NCBI GenBank assembly: GCA_009694475.1
Contig: SHUX01000005.1
Location: forward strand, 1-39,983
Source: Thermoleophilia bacterium
Lineage (GTDB): Bacteria; Actinomycetota; Thermoleophilia; Gaiellales; F1-60-MAGs149
Length of the DNA: 39,983 nt
Reading direction: 5' to 3'
Shown here one piece after another: positions 16,235-26,592 of this stretch. The position numbers and the translations under genes are program-made. How positions within the stretch are numbered: position 1 is the first letter of the stretch; each line of letters opens with the position of its first letter. The notes below the pieces were generated by a model, which saw nothing but the letters and a program-made list of their open reading frames with translations, did no database searches and was not told the origin of the DNA.

Positions 16235-17112
16235 CACGCCTCCTTGCCCTGGGCGCGAGTGCCCGCAGTACGAAGCGCGCGCTTTGTTAGTACGCGTACG
16301 AGATCACGCTTGTAATCGGCCGGACCACGCAGGTCGCTGACCGGGTCGGAGGCTGCAGCAGCCAGCACGCCGGCCTGCTCGATTGCCTCTGCATCGTCGA
16401 TCGACTTGCCAATCAACGAGGCTGCGGCGGCGGCCGCATGGATCGTCAACGGGCCGACGTTCGTGAGGCCGATCGAGGCCTCCGTGATCGTCGTACCATC
16501 GAGGACGATCGAGACGCCAACCGCAGCGGCCGCATAGTCGCCAACCTTGCGCTCGATCTTCTTGTAGGCAGAGCCCTGGCCCGGCTTGGGCATCGGGATG
16601 CGGGCCTCGACCAGGATCTGGTCGGCACCCAACTTGGTCTCGAACATCGAGGTCTGAAAGTCGGCCGCGCTATGCACGACAGCGCCGTTCGGACCAACCG
16701 CGTGCAGTTCTGCGCCTAGCGCCGTGGCAACCGTTGCCCAATCGCCCGCCGGGTCGCCGTGCGCGACCGAGCCGCAGAACGTGCCGCGGTTGCGGATCAG
16801 CGGATCGGCAATGTGCTGAGCCGCGTCGAGGATGATCGGATAGCGATCACGGATCAACTCGGAGCGCTCGAGCTCGCCATGACGGACGAGTGCACCGATG
16901 CGGAGCATGCCGTCGGACTCCTCGAGCGTGTCGAGTCCAGCGATGTTGTTGATATCGACGATCAGGCTCGGGCTTGCAAGCCGGAGCTTCATCATCGGTA
17001 GCAGGCTCTGGCCCCCGGCCATAATTTTGGCGTCGCCTCCACCGGTGGCGAGGGCCTGCACGGCCTCGTCTACCGAGGTCGGGGCGACATATTCGAAACT
17101 GCTTGGTAGCAC
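16234..17112 (-). CDS. coxM: CO dehydrogenase medium (FAD) subunit
   Basis: A 292-residue flavoprotein that passes electrons from CoxS to quinone. The FAD motif AGGQSLLP lies at about 32-39. The second motif, usually TIGGS, is TFCGS within [19 protein letters not shown]. The GTG at 17112 ([11 protein letters not shown]) has GAAAGGGGAT upstream as ribosome site and gives the family length. The open frame continues further left without a sensible product, so longer versions are rejected. Confidence 0.94.
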   Translation of the reverse strand: MLPSSFEYVAPTSVDEAVQALATGGGDAKIMAGGQSLLPMMKLRLASPSLIVDINNIAGLDTLEESDGMLRIGALVRHGELERSELIRDRYPIILDAAQHIADPLIRNRGTFCGSVAHGDPAGDWATVATALGAELHAVGPNGAVVHSAADFQTSMFETKLGADQILVEARIPMPKPGQGSAYKKIERKVGDYAAAAVGVSIVLDGTTITEASIGLTNVGPLTIHAAAAAASLIGKSIDDAEAIEQAGVLAAAASDPVSDLRGPADYKRDLVRVLTKRALRTAGTRAQGKEA

Positions 17113-17161
17113 CCTAATCCCCTTTCGTACGTCTTCGCCCCGAACGGAACGACTGCCGTGC

Positions 17162-17746
17162 CTAGTTCTTGTCGCCTCCGAAAAGGCCCTTGAGCTTGCT
17201 CTTCGTGATGTCGGCAGCGATGCCGACCGCACTCGGCGCCTCGGCTGCCACCGTCGGCGGCGGTGCCTCGCCGCGCGCTTTGGCGTCGGCACCGGCGAGC
17301 AACGTCGCCTCCATTGCCTTCGCCATCTCGCCAATCATCTTGCCGGCAACGTCCGCCATGATCCCGCGGCCCATCTGCGCAACACGTCCCGTCACGAGAA
17401 TGTCCGAACCAACCTTGACGGTGCTCGAGCCGTTGCCCGCATCGCCAATCTCCATCGACAGGGTCGCCTGTGCGGTGCCCTGCCCCTTGGTCTCCGTCGC
17501 CTTGGCACGCATGACGGCGGTCATGGCCGCATCGTTCTGCTCGATGATCTCGATCTGGCCCTTGTAGGTCAGGCTCATCGGACCCATCTTGAGGGTTACG
17601 AGAGCGTCAAATCCCCCGTCCTCACGCTTGCCCGTGATCGACGCACCCGGAATGCACGGCGCGACGCGCTCGACGTCGGTCATTAGTGCGAACGTGTCAT
17701 CAGGCGTCGCTGCGACGGTGAAATCGTTCTCAATAACGATGCCCAT
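17162..17746 (-). CDS. coxG: CoxG-type SRPBCC protein
   Basis: A 194-residue START/SRPBCC-fold protein (MGIVIENDFTVAATPDDTFALMTDVERVAPCIPGA...). CoxG homologues tether CO dehydrogenase to the membrane or shuttle menaquinone to the enzyme; that role is taken from family knowledge. The C-terminus has an Ala/Pro linker and ends in a Lys/Gly segment (KSKLKGLFGGDKN) that could contact the membrane. It is first in the operon, with AAGGAGAAG about 10 nt before the ATG. Together with coxMSL it makes one unidirectional unit. Confidence 0.9.
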   Translation of the reverse strand: MGIVIENDFTVAATPDDTFALMTDVERVAPCIPGASITGKREDGGFDALVTLKMGPMSLTYKGQIEIIEQNDAAMTAVMRAKATETKGQGTAQATLSMEIGDAGNGSSTVKVGSDILVTGRVAQMGRGIMADVAGKMIGEMAKAMEATLLAGADAKARGEAPPPTVAAEAPSAVGIAADITKSKLKGLFGGDKN

Positions 17747-17918
17747 GGTAAGTCTCTTCTCCTTACAAGCGCTACCGCACACTAAATCGTCTGGTGAGTA
17801 GGTGATTCTGTTACTTCTCCTTCGTAATTGCAAGCCAACGAGATGAAATAGCACGAGCCGCCGTTGATCTTGCACTTCCGGTAGCCTGCATGCGTCCGCG
17901 TACGAGGAGACCATCGCC
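17747..17918. promoter_or_regulatory. Divergent promoter region, cox operon and alcohol dehydrogenase
   Basis: This 172-base gap is more AT-rich than its surroundings. Both genes have leaders with ribosome sites (AAGGAGAAG for coxG, GAGGAGA for the dehydrogenase), unlike the leaderless genes nearby. On the minus strand AAGGAGAAG occurs twice, once at the coxG ribosome site and once further upstream without a start codon. TAGCCT (17882-17887) is a candidate -10 box for the dehydrogenase. Confidence 0.45.
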
Positions 17919-19079
17919 ATGCTTGAGCCGCTCGCCGCTTTCGGCAACTTCCTGCCCATTCGCATCCGCTTCGGCGCTGGCGAGATGAGCCGCCTGCCCG
18001 AGATCCTCAACAATGAGGGGACGCAGAGCACCGTCGTGATTATCGACCGCGCCGTCTGTGAACACCCGGCGATCATCGCTGCACTCAACGCTGCTCCAGG
18101 GACGATCACCACGTGGATCAAGGAGCCCGGCGAACCAACGACAGACGATGTGGCAGCCAGCGCCGCCGTGCTCGCCGACGTCAACGCCGACTCGCTGATC
18201 GCGATTGGTGGCGGCTCGGCGATCGATACCGCCAAGGCTGCCCGCCTCGTCTACGGCAGTGGCATCCCCTACTCCGAGTGGACCGCCGGCAAGGCGACGT
18301 ACAGCGAGTCACCCGTCATGTTCGTCACCATCCCAACGACGTCGGGTACAGGCTCCGAGGTGTCGGGTGGCATTGTCGTGACTGACTCCGCGACCCACCG
18401 CAAGACGGGTATCGCCCACCACACGGTGCGCGCCAAGTATGCGCTCGTCGACCCCGAATTGACGTACGGCCTACCGCCGGCGCCGACGATGTATGCCGGC
18501 GTCGATGCAATCGCTCAGGCGATCGCCGCCGTCGCCGTGACAGCCCGCTCGCCGATCGGCAATGGCATCGCCTTCGAGTCGATCCGCTATGGCATGGAGG
18601 CCCTCCCGACCGCAATTACCAATGGTTCCGACCCCGGCGCTCGCTCGCGCATGGCCGCCTGCTCGCTGCTCGGTGGCATGTGCATGAACATCGCCGACTG
18701 TGGCTCTGAGCACTCGATTGCTCAGGCGATTGGCGGCAAGTATGGCCTGCCGCACGGACTGACGATTGGCCTCGTGATGGCCGAGACAATGGACATCGAC
18801 CGCACCGCTGCGCCCGAGCTCTTCGAACGCATCGCCGACGCGATGGGTGCTCCCGAAGACGGCACGAAGGATGGCTCGCGCGCAGTCAAGGCCGCCAAGG
18901 CGCTGCTCAAAGAGATCGACTTCCCGACGCTCCGCTCGACCGGCGTCTTGGAGGAGGACCTCCCCGCGCTCGCGGAGGCAGCGATGCATGACTACTTCAT
19001 TACCGTCGCGCCCCACACATGGACCGTTGCTGACGTCCTGCGCTGCTACCAGGCCGCCTGGGCAATCGATTCGCGCTAG
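17919..19079 (+). CDS. Iron-type alcohol dehydrogenase family protein with altered metal site
   Basis: A 386-residue NAD(P)-dependent group III dehydrogenase, length normal. Coenzyme motif IGGGSAIDTAKA at about 97-107 and TIPTTSGTGSEVSG at 138-150 are intact. Of the four usual metal ligands, Asp196, His265 and His279 (PHG) are present, but the position of the second (normally His, D+4) is Gln200 (GVDAIAQAIA). The substrate is unknown. GAGGAGA lies about 10 nt before the ATG. It is divergent from the cox operon, so a link to CO metabolism is possible but unproven. Confidence 0.85.
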   Translation: MLEPLAAFGNFLPIRIRFGAGEMSRLPEILNNEGTQSTVVIIDRAVCEHPAIIAALNAAPGTITTWIKEPGEPTTDDVAASAAVLADVNADSLIAIGGGSAIDTAKAARLVYGSGIPYSEWTAGKATYSESPVMFVTIPTTSGTGSEVSGGIVVTDSATHRKTGIAHHTVRAKYALVDPELTYGLPPAPTMYAGVDAIAQAIAAVAVTARSPIGNGIAFESIRYGMEALPTAITNGSDPGARSRMAACSLLGGMCMNIADCGSEHSIAQAIGGKYGLPHGLTIGLVMAETMDIDRTAAPELFERIADAMGAPEDGTKDGSRAVKAAKALLKEIDFPTLRSTGVLEEDLPALAEAAMHDYFITVAPHTWTVADVLRCYQAAWAIDSR

Positions 19080-19085
19080 CGCGAA
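19070..19085. terminator. 16-bp perfect palindrome at the alcohol dehydrogenase stop codon
   Basis: TTCGCGCT/AGCGCGAA spans the stop codon (19077-19079). It lies between two converging genes, so it may act as a bidirectional hairpin. No U-tract follows, so terminator function is only suggested. Confidence 0.35.
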
Positions 19086-19097
19086 GGGGCTCGACGA

Positions 19098-19505
19098 TTA
19101 GGCTGGTTGGAACGTTGGCAAAAGCGCAGAAAGGGCCTGCCAGCGCCCGATCTCGCAGCCGTTGACACGTGATAGCCGCGCGCGCACCAGATCACCATCG
19201 ACCGTCCCCACGATCGTCGCCTCGGCGGGCCCACCATAAAGTTCGGTACACATCGCCGACAGCGGCGTTGGGTCGAGAGCGGCACGCTCCAGACCCTTCA
19301 GTGCCGCACAGGCGGCGACGGGATCAACAACGTTACCGACGGTGGGGTCACACGACAGATTGAAGAGCTCCTGCGGCCCCTTCCCCTTGCCGTTGGGCCA
19401 ATAGGTAACCGTCAGGTTCGTCGTCGTCTCGTGCGTCGTGTTGCCCCCACCACCACAGGCCGCCAACACGACGACAAGCACAACTAAAAGAGTGATGCGC
19501 GGCAT
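19098..19505 (-). CDS. Subtilisin-inhibitor-like (SSI) protease inhibitor, predicted lipoprotein
   Basis: A 135-residue protein. A signal peptide ends in the lipobox LAAC (Cys17) and a GGGGNTT linker. The SSI-type domain has LTVTYWPNG, FNLSCDP, ACAAL, MCTELYGGPAEATIVGTVDGDLV and SRVNGCEIGRW, with four Cys for the two family disulfides. By alignment with SSI (CPM-V), the reactive P1 residue would be Glu in CTE-L. It would inhibit serine proteases at the cell surface. A TAGAGT box lies 6 nt upstream. Confidence 0.87.
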   Translation of the reverse strand: MPRITLLVVLVVVLAACGGGGNTTHETTTNLTVTYWPNGKGKGPQELFNLSCDPTVGNVVDPVAACAALKGLERAALDPTPLSAMCTELYGGPAEATIVGTVDGDLVRARLSRVNGCEIGRWQALSALLPTFQPA

Positions 19506-19511
19506 CGTCTG

Positions 19512-19517
19512 ACTCTA
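19512..19517 (-). promoter_or_regulatory. -10 box TAGAGT (minus strand), leaderless promoter for SSI gene
   Basis: It lies 6 nt upstream of ATG 19505. Confidence 0.5.
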
Positions 19518-19560
19518 CGCGGTCAGCCAGCACTCCGTGGTGACACGCGCCACCAGACCG

Positions 19561-22245
<2,685 letters not shown>

Positions 22246-22257
22246 CAGCGCGGCGGA

Positions 22258-22263
22258 GGCTAG
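22258..22263 (-). promoter_or_regulatory. -10 box TAGCCT (minus strand), candidate promoter for topoisomerase
   Basis: It ends 12 nt upstream of ATG 22245, giving a predicted leader of only about 5 nt. Its -35 region falls in the hairpin at 22279. Confidence 0.35.
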
Positions 22264-22278
22264 CACGCTTATCACCCC

Positions 22279-22310
22279 CCACCCCCCTCGCGCGTACGCG
22301 AGGGGGGTGG
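22279..22310. promoter_or_regulatory. 14-bp perfect inverted repeat between topoisomerase and E1 genes
   Basis: CCACCCCCCTCGCG (22279-22292) pairs with CGCGAGGGGGGTGG (22297-22310) around a CGTA loop. It lies in the -35 region of both divergent promoters (TAGCCT at 22258 on the minus strand and TACCCT at 22317 on the plus strand). A shared operator is the simplest idea. A terminator is unlikely because both flanking genes point away from it. Confidence 0.55.
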
Positions 22311-22316
22311 TCGCGC

Positions 22317-22322
22317 TACCCT
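22317..22322 (+). promoter_or_regulatory. -10 box TACCCT, candidate promoter for 2-oxoglutarate dehydrogenase E1
   Basis: Transcription would start near 22329. That is just before a TTG at 22337, preceded by GAGAGGA, and about 46 nt before ATG 22376. It does not settle the start codon. Confidence 0.35.
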
Positions 22323-22375
22323 GAGAGGACATTGCGTTGAGGTCGCTAACCCAGCCCCAGCGTGATGTCACAGAC

Positions 22376-25096
22376 ATGTCGGCAGCGCCCGAGAAGACCA
22401 ACGTACCGAACGAGAGCGTCCCTGCCGACGTGACTGGTACGTGGCGGCCGCGTGTCGATGGCCCCGAGGCAATCGGCCCATTGCCCGAGGGTGTTTCGCC
22501 GGAGGAACTGCTGACGTACATGAGCGCGGGCATGTCGCTCGTCAAGTCGTTCCGCACGCACGGGCACCTTGCTGCGCACCTCGACCCGCTCGGCTCAGAG
22601 CCCCCCGGCGACCCTGCACTCGACCCCTCGTTCCTTGGCCTTGACGAGCGCGCGCTGCAGTCCGTGCCGGCCGTGCCGCTACGCGTCTTCGTCGAAGGCG
22701 AAACACTTGCCGAGGCGCTCGACCACCTCAAAGACATCTACTGCGGCTCGATCGCCTACGAGATCGAGCACCTGCGCTCCCACCGCGAACGCGTCTGGCT
22801 ACGCGAGGCAATCGAGTCGCGCACCTTCTGGCTCGAGGGGACGGCCGAAGAGAAGCGTCGCCAACTGATCCGCCTTTTGCGCGTCGAGGGTCTCGAGACG
22901 TTCCTCAAGCGCACCTTCCTCGGCGCCAAGCAGTTCTCGATCGAGGGCCTCGATACCCTGATCTTGCTGCTCGACGAGGCCGTCATGCTGGCGGCCCGCG
23001 AAGGCATTGAAGACGTCACCATCGGGATGGCTCACCGTGGTCGCCTCAACGTGCAGGCCCATGTGCTGCGCCTGCCGTACACGCAGATCCTCGCCGAGTT
23101 TGAGGGCGAGACGGACTCGAACATCGAGACGCTGATGCCCGCCGGTGGCACCGGTGACGTCAAGTACCACTATGGCGTCAACGGTGTGCGCCAGCTCGAA
23201 ATCGAACCCGGCGTGATGCGCGAGGTCCGCCTCTCACTGCTGCCGAACCCGTCGCACCTCGAATTCATCAATCCCGTCGTGCTCGGACGCACCCGCGCCC
23301 TGCAGACCGACTGGCTTCAGCCAAGCACCACCACGCGTGACACGAAGCGTGCACTCGCGATCCAGATCCATGGTGACGCGGCCTTCCCCGGCCAGGGCGT
23401 TGTTGCCGAGACGCTCAACCTGCAATTGCTGCCCGGCTATGCCGTTGGTGGCTCGCTGCACGTGATCGCCGACAACCAGGTGGGCTTTACAACCGACCCG
23501 AGTGACGGCCGTTCGACGGGCCACTGCTCGGACATTGCCAAAGGCTACGACGTGCCGATCATCCACGTCAACGCCGACGACGTCGATGCCTGTCGCGCCG
23601 CCGTGCGGCTGGCGATGTCATACCGAAACCGCTTTGGCAAGGACATTGTCGTCGACCTAATCGGCTATCGCCGCTGGGGCCACAACGAGGGCGACGAGCC
23701 GCTTTATACGCAGCCACTCATGTACCAGCGCATCGAGTCGCATCGGCGCGTCGCTGCAATCTACGCCACCAAGCTGGTCGCCGAGGGCGTCATGACCGAA
23801 GCCGAGGTCGAGGAGATGCGCGAGCACGTAACCGGCCGCCTCAAGCAGGCGCACGAGGAAGTGCGGCACATCACGACCGACGAGCCAATGCCAACCTTCT
23901 CATCGCCATCGCGCACCACGCTCGAAACCGGCGTAGCCGCCGCACAGCTCGTGCGTCTAACCGACGAACTACTGGCCGTCCCCGAGGGCTTCACCATCAA
24001 CGAAAAACTCGCGCAGGTGCTCGAGCGCCGCCGCAACGCGCTCGGCCCCAACGGCGGGATCGAGTGGGGCCATGCCGAGGCGCTCGCCTACGCGACGCTG
24101 CTCGAAGAGGGTGTCGCGATTCGTCTGACGGGGCAGGATTCCGAGCGCGGCACGTTTTCGCATCGCCACGCCGTGCTGCACGACGCCGTCGACGGTACCG
24201 AGTACACCCCGCTCGAGCACATCAAGGACGCCCGTGCCGGCTTCGAGGTACGTAACACGCCACTGACCGAGACGGGCTGTCTTGGCTTCGAGTATGGCTA
24301 CGCGACGACGCGCCACGACGCCCTTGTCCTGTGGGAGGCGCAGTTTGGCGATTTCGTCAACGTCGCCCAGGTGATCGTCGATCAGTTCATTATGAGCGGC
24401 CGCACCAAGTGGGGCGACGAGTGTCGTCTCACGCTGCTGCTCCCCCACGCCTACGAAGGCAATGGTCCGGAGCATTCGTCGGCGCGCCTCGAGCGCTTCC
24501 TCAAGCTTGCCGCCGAAGACAACTGCACGATCGTCTACCCGACGACGGCCGCTCAGTGCTTCCACATGCTGCGTCGTCAGGCGCTGGCGCCGGAGCGCCG
24601 TCCGTTGATCGTGATGACGCCGAAGTCGCTATTGCGCCTCAAGGACGCCTCGTCGAACATCGACGATCTAACCCACGGCTCCTTCATCAAGATCATCGAC
24701 GACACGGCCGTCAGCGACTGGCGCGACGATATCTCACGCGTCATCGTCTGCACCGGCAAGGTCTACTACGACCTCAAGCATTACCCCGAGTACACACCCG
24801 AAGACGGCATCGCGATCGTGCGACTCGAACAGCTCTACCCCTTCCCGACCGAGACATTGGCACGTACGTTGGCCGGCTATCCGAACCTCGAGGAACTCGT
24901 CTGGGTTCAAGAGGAGCCCGCCAACATGGGCGCGTGGCGGTCGATCCGCCACCGACTCGAGATGGCCTCTCCGGGCATTCGTCTGCGCTATGCCGGTCGG
25001 CCCTGGCGGGCGAGCCCTTCGGAGGGCTATCTGCCAGACCACAAGATCGAACAGGAGCGCCTCGTACGCGATGCGCTGGGTCTCAGCCACCGCTGA
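22376..25096 (+). CDS. sucA: 2-oxoglutarate dehydrogenase E1 component
   Basis: A 906-residue thiamin-diphosphate enzyme that decarboxylates 2-oxoglutarate and passes succinyl to the E2 lipoyl domain in the TCA cycle. Seen: IGMAHRGRLNVQAHVL, the ThDP/Mg segment HGDAAFPGQGVVAETLNLQLL with ADNQVGF, and the C-terminal LLPHAYEGNGPEHSSARLERFL and QEEPANMGAW. The usual 40-residue N-terminal E2-binding segment seems reduced. There is no fused E2 domain as in mycobacterial Kgd. The start may instead be TTG 22337, which adds 13 residues and has GAGAGGA upstream. No E2 or E3 gene is adjacent. Confidence 0.93.
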   Translation: MSAAPEKTNVPNESVPADVTGTWRPRVDGPEAIGPLPEGVSPEELLTYMSAGMSLVKSFRTHGHLAAHLDPLGSEPPGDPALDPSFLGLDERALQSVPAVPLRVFVEGETLAEALDHLKDIYCGSIAYEIEHLRSHRERVWLREAIESRTFWLEGTAEEKRRQLIRLLRVEGLETFLKRTFLGAKQFSIEGLDTLILLLDEAVMLAAREGIEDVTIGMAHRGRLNVQAHVLRLPYTQILAEFEGETDSNIETLMPAGGTGDVKYHYGVNGVRQLEIEPGVMREVRLSLLPNPSHLEFINPVVLGRTRALQTDWLQPSTTTRDTKRALAIQIHGDAAFPGQGVVAETLNLQLLPGYAVGGSLHVIADNQVGFTTDPSDGRSTGHCSDIAKGYDVPIIHVNADDVDACRAAVRLAMSYRNRFGKDIVVDLIGYRRWGHNEGDEPLYTQPLMYQRIESHRRVAAIYATKLVAEGVMTEAEVEEMREHVTGRLKQAHEEVRHITTDEPMPTFSSPSRTTLETGVAAAQLVRLTDELLAVPEGFTINEKLAQVLERRRNALGPNGGIEWGHAEALAYATLLEEGVAIRLTGQDSERGTFSHRHAVLHDAVDGTEYTPLEHIKDARAGFEVRNTPLTETGCLGFEYGYATTRHDALVLWEAQFGDFVNVAQVIVDQFIMSGRTKWGDECRLTLLLPHAYEGNGPEHSSARLERFLKLAAEDNCTIVYPTTAAQCFHMLRRQALAPERRPLIVMTPKSLLRLKDASSNIDDLTHGSFIKIIDDTAVSDWRDDISRVIVCTGKVYYDLKHYPEYTPEDGIAIVRLEQLYPFPTETLARTLAGYPNLEELVWVQEEPANMGAWRSIRHRLEMASPGIRLRYAGRPWRASPSEGYLPDHKIEQERLVRDALGLSHR

Positions 25097-25112
25097 ACCA
25101 ACGGCAAAGCGA

Positions 25113-25118
25113 TACGCT
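25113..25118 (+). promoter_or_regulatory. -10 box TACGCT, leaderless promoter for glc operon
   Basis: It lies 7 nt upstream of GTG 25126, in the 29-base gap after sucA. It favours GTG 25126 over ATG 25132 as the glcD start. Confidence 0.45.
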
Positions 25119-25125
25119 GCACCCC

Positions 25126-26592
25126 GTGGCTATGGCTGAGACGACAGGGGCGCTCGCCGTTGCGACTCAGGCACGCGCCATCGTTGGCCCCGATTGGGTC
25201 GTGACGGACGCTGCCCAACTGCGCGTCTACGAGTGTGATGGGCTGACGAACCACCGCATCGTGCCCGGTGCGGTGGTCCTGCCTGGCTCGACTGAACAGG
25301 TTGCCGCAGTCGTGCGCCTCTGCCACGAGCATCACGTCCCGTTCGTCGCGCGTGGTGCCGGCTCGGGCCTGTCTGGTGGCGCGTTGCCAACGGAAGACGG
25401 CATCGTGATCGGCCTCTCGCGTCTGCGCGAGGTGCTCGACCTTGACGCGCCAAACCAGCGCGTGCGCGTGCAGCCTGGCGTCACCAACCTCCGCGTCAGC
25501 GAGGTCGCCGCGCCGCATGGTCTCTACTACGCACCCGACCCCTCCAGCCAGCAGGTCTGCACGATCGGCGGCAACCTCGCTGAGAACGCGGGCGGTGCCC
25601 ACTGCCTCAAGTACGGCTTTACCGTCAACCACGTCCTGACCGCGACCGTCGTGCTGTCAGATGGCACGATCGTCGAGCTCGGCAGCGAGGCACCGGACGC
25701 GCCTGGTCTCGACCTGCTTGGCGTCCTGATCGGCAGCGAAGGCACCGTCGGGATCGTCACCGAGGCACTGCTCAATCTTCTGCCGAAGCCCGAGCACGTC
25801 GAGACGCTCGTCGCCATGTTTCCCTCGACCGAGACCGCCGGCGATGCCGTCTCTGCGATCATTGCCGAGGGCGTCGTGCCAGCAGCAGTCGAGATGATGG
25901 ACCGACTCGCGATCGACGCCGCCAAGACGCAGACGCCGATCACCTGGGATACCGAGGCCGCGCTGATCGTCGAGCTCGACGGCCCCGCCAATGAGGTGCG
26001 CTCACAATTCGAAGCCATCAACGCGATCTGCAAACGCTGCGGAGCCGACGCCGTTCAGGTTGCCGCCAGTCCCGAAGAACGGCTGACGATTTGGCGTGCC
26101 CGCAAAAGTGCGTTTGCCGCCGTCGGGCAACTCTCGCCCGCCTATCTCGTGCAAGACGGTGTGATCCCTCGGACCCGTCTGCCCGAGGTGCTCAACGGCA
26201 TTCGTGCTCTGGCCGATGAGGCCGGATTGCGTGTTGCGAATGTGTTCCATGCCGGTGACGGCAACCTGCACCCACTCGTTCTGTACGACAACGCCGTCGC
26301 AGGCGAGCAGGCCAAGGCGGAGGCGATCGCGATGCGGATCGTCGAACTCTGCGTCGACTTTGGTGGGTCGATCACAGGCGAGCACGGCGTTGGTATCGAG
26401 AAGGTCTGCTCGATGCCGAAGATGTTTACGGGCGACGACCTGACGGCGTTCGATCGCGTGCGCGCAGCCTTCGACCCTGTGGGTCTCTGCAACCCGGGCA
26501 AGCTCTTGCCAACGCCGCGCCTATGCGGTGAGGTGCCAGGCTTCTACCACACACACCGTGTCGAGACCGCGGGTCTCGGAGAACGCATGTAA
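25126..26592 (+). CDS. glcD: Glycolate oxidase FAD subunit GlcD
   Basis: A 488-residue flavoprotein of the FAD-linked oxidase family that oxidises glycolate (or D-lactate) to the 2-oxo acid. The PCMH-type FAD domain has PFVARGAGSGLSGGALP, then PSSQQVCTIGGNLAENAGG and IGSEGTVGIVTEALL. The C-terminal FAD-oxidase domain has NVFHAGDGNLHPL and GSITGEHGVGIEKV, with His residues typical of the active site. The adjacent glcE and glcF point to the three-subunit glycolate enzyme. A much longer frame to the left is a shadow of sucA. Confidence 0.93.
   Translation: MAMAETTGALAVATQARAIVGPDWVVTDAAQLRVYECDGLTNHRIVPGAVVLPGSTEQVAAVVRLCHEHHVPFVARGAGSGLSGGALPTEDGIVIGLSRLREVLDLDAPNQRVRVQPGVTNLRVSEVAAPHGLYYAPDPSSQQVCTIGGNLAENAGGAHCLKYGFTVNHVLTATVVLSDGTIVELGSEAPDAPGLDLLGVLIGSEGTVGIVTEALLNLLPKPEHVETLVAMFPSTETAGDAVSAIIAEGVVPAAVEMMDRLAIDAAKTQTPITWDTEAALIVELDGPANEVRSQFEAINAICKRCGADAVQVAASPEERLTIWRARKSAFAAVGQLSPAYLVQDGVIPRTRLPEVLNGIRALADEAGLRVANVFHAGDGNLHPLVLYDNAVAGEQAKAEAIAMRIVELCVDFGGSITGEHGVGIEKVCSMPKMFTGDDLTAFDRVRAAFDPVGLCNPGKLLPTPRLCGEVPGFYHTHRVETAGLGERM

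Noticed and set aside
17113-17334. Longer CoxM start
   Set aside because: The extra 74 residues are Arg/Ser-rich and overlap coxG in another frame; GTG 17112 has a good ribosome site and the family length.
17747-18235. Longer CoxG start reaching into the alcohol dehydrogenase gene
   Set aside because: It would run through the divergent promoter; MGIVIEND at 17746 has AAGGAGAAG upstream.
24331-25125. Long upstream extension of glcD into sucA
   Set aside because: It is Arg-rich and out of frame with the conserved sucA product; the GlcD homology begins only after 25126.
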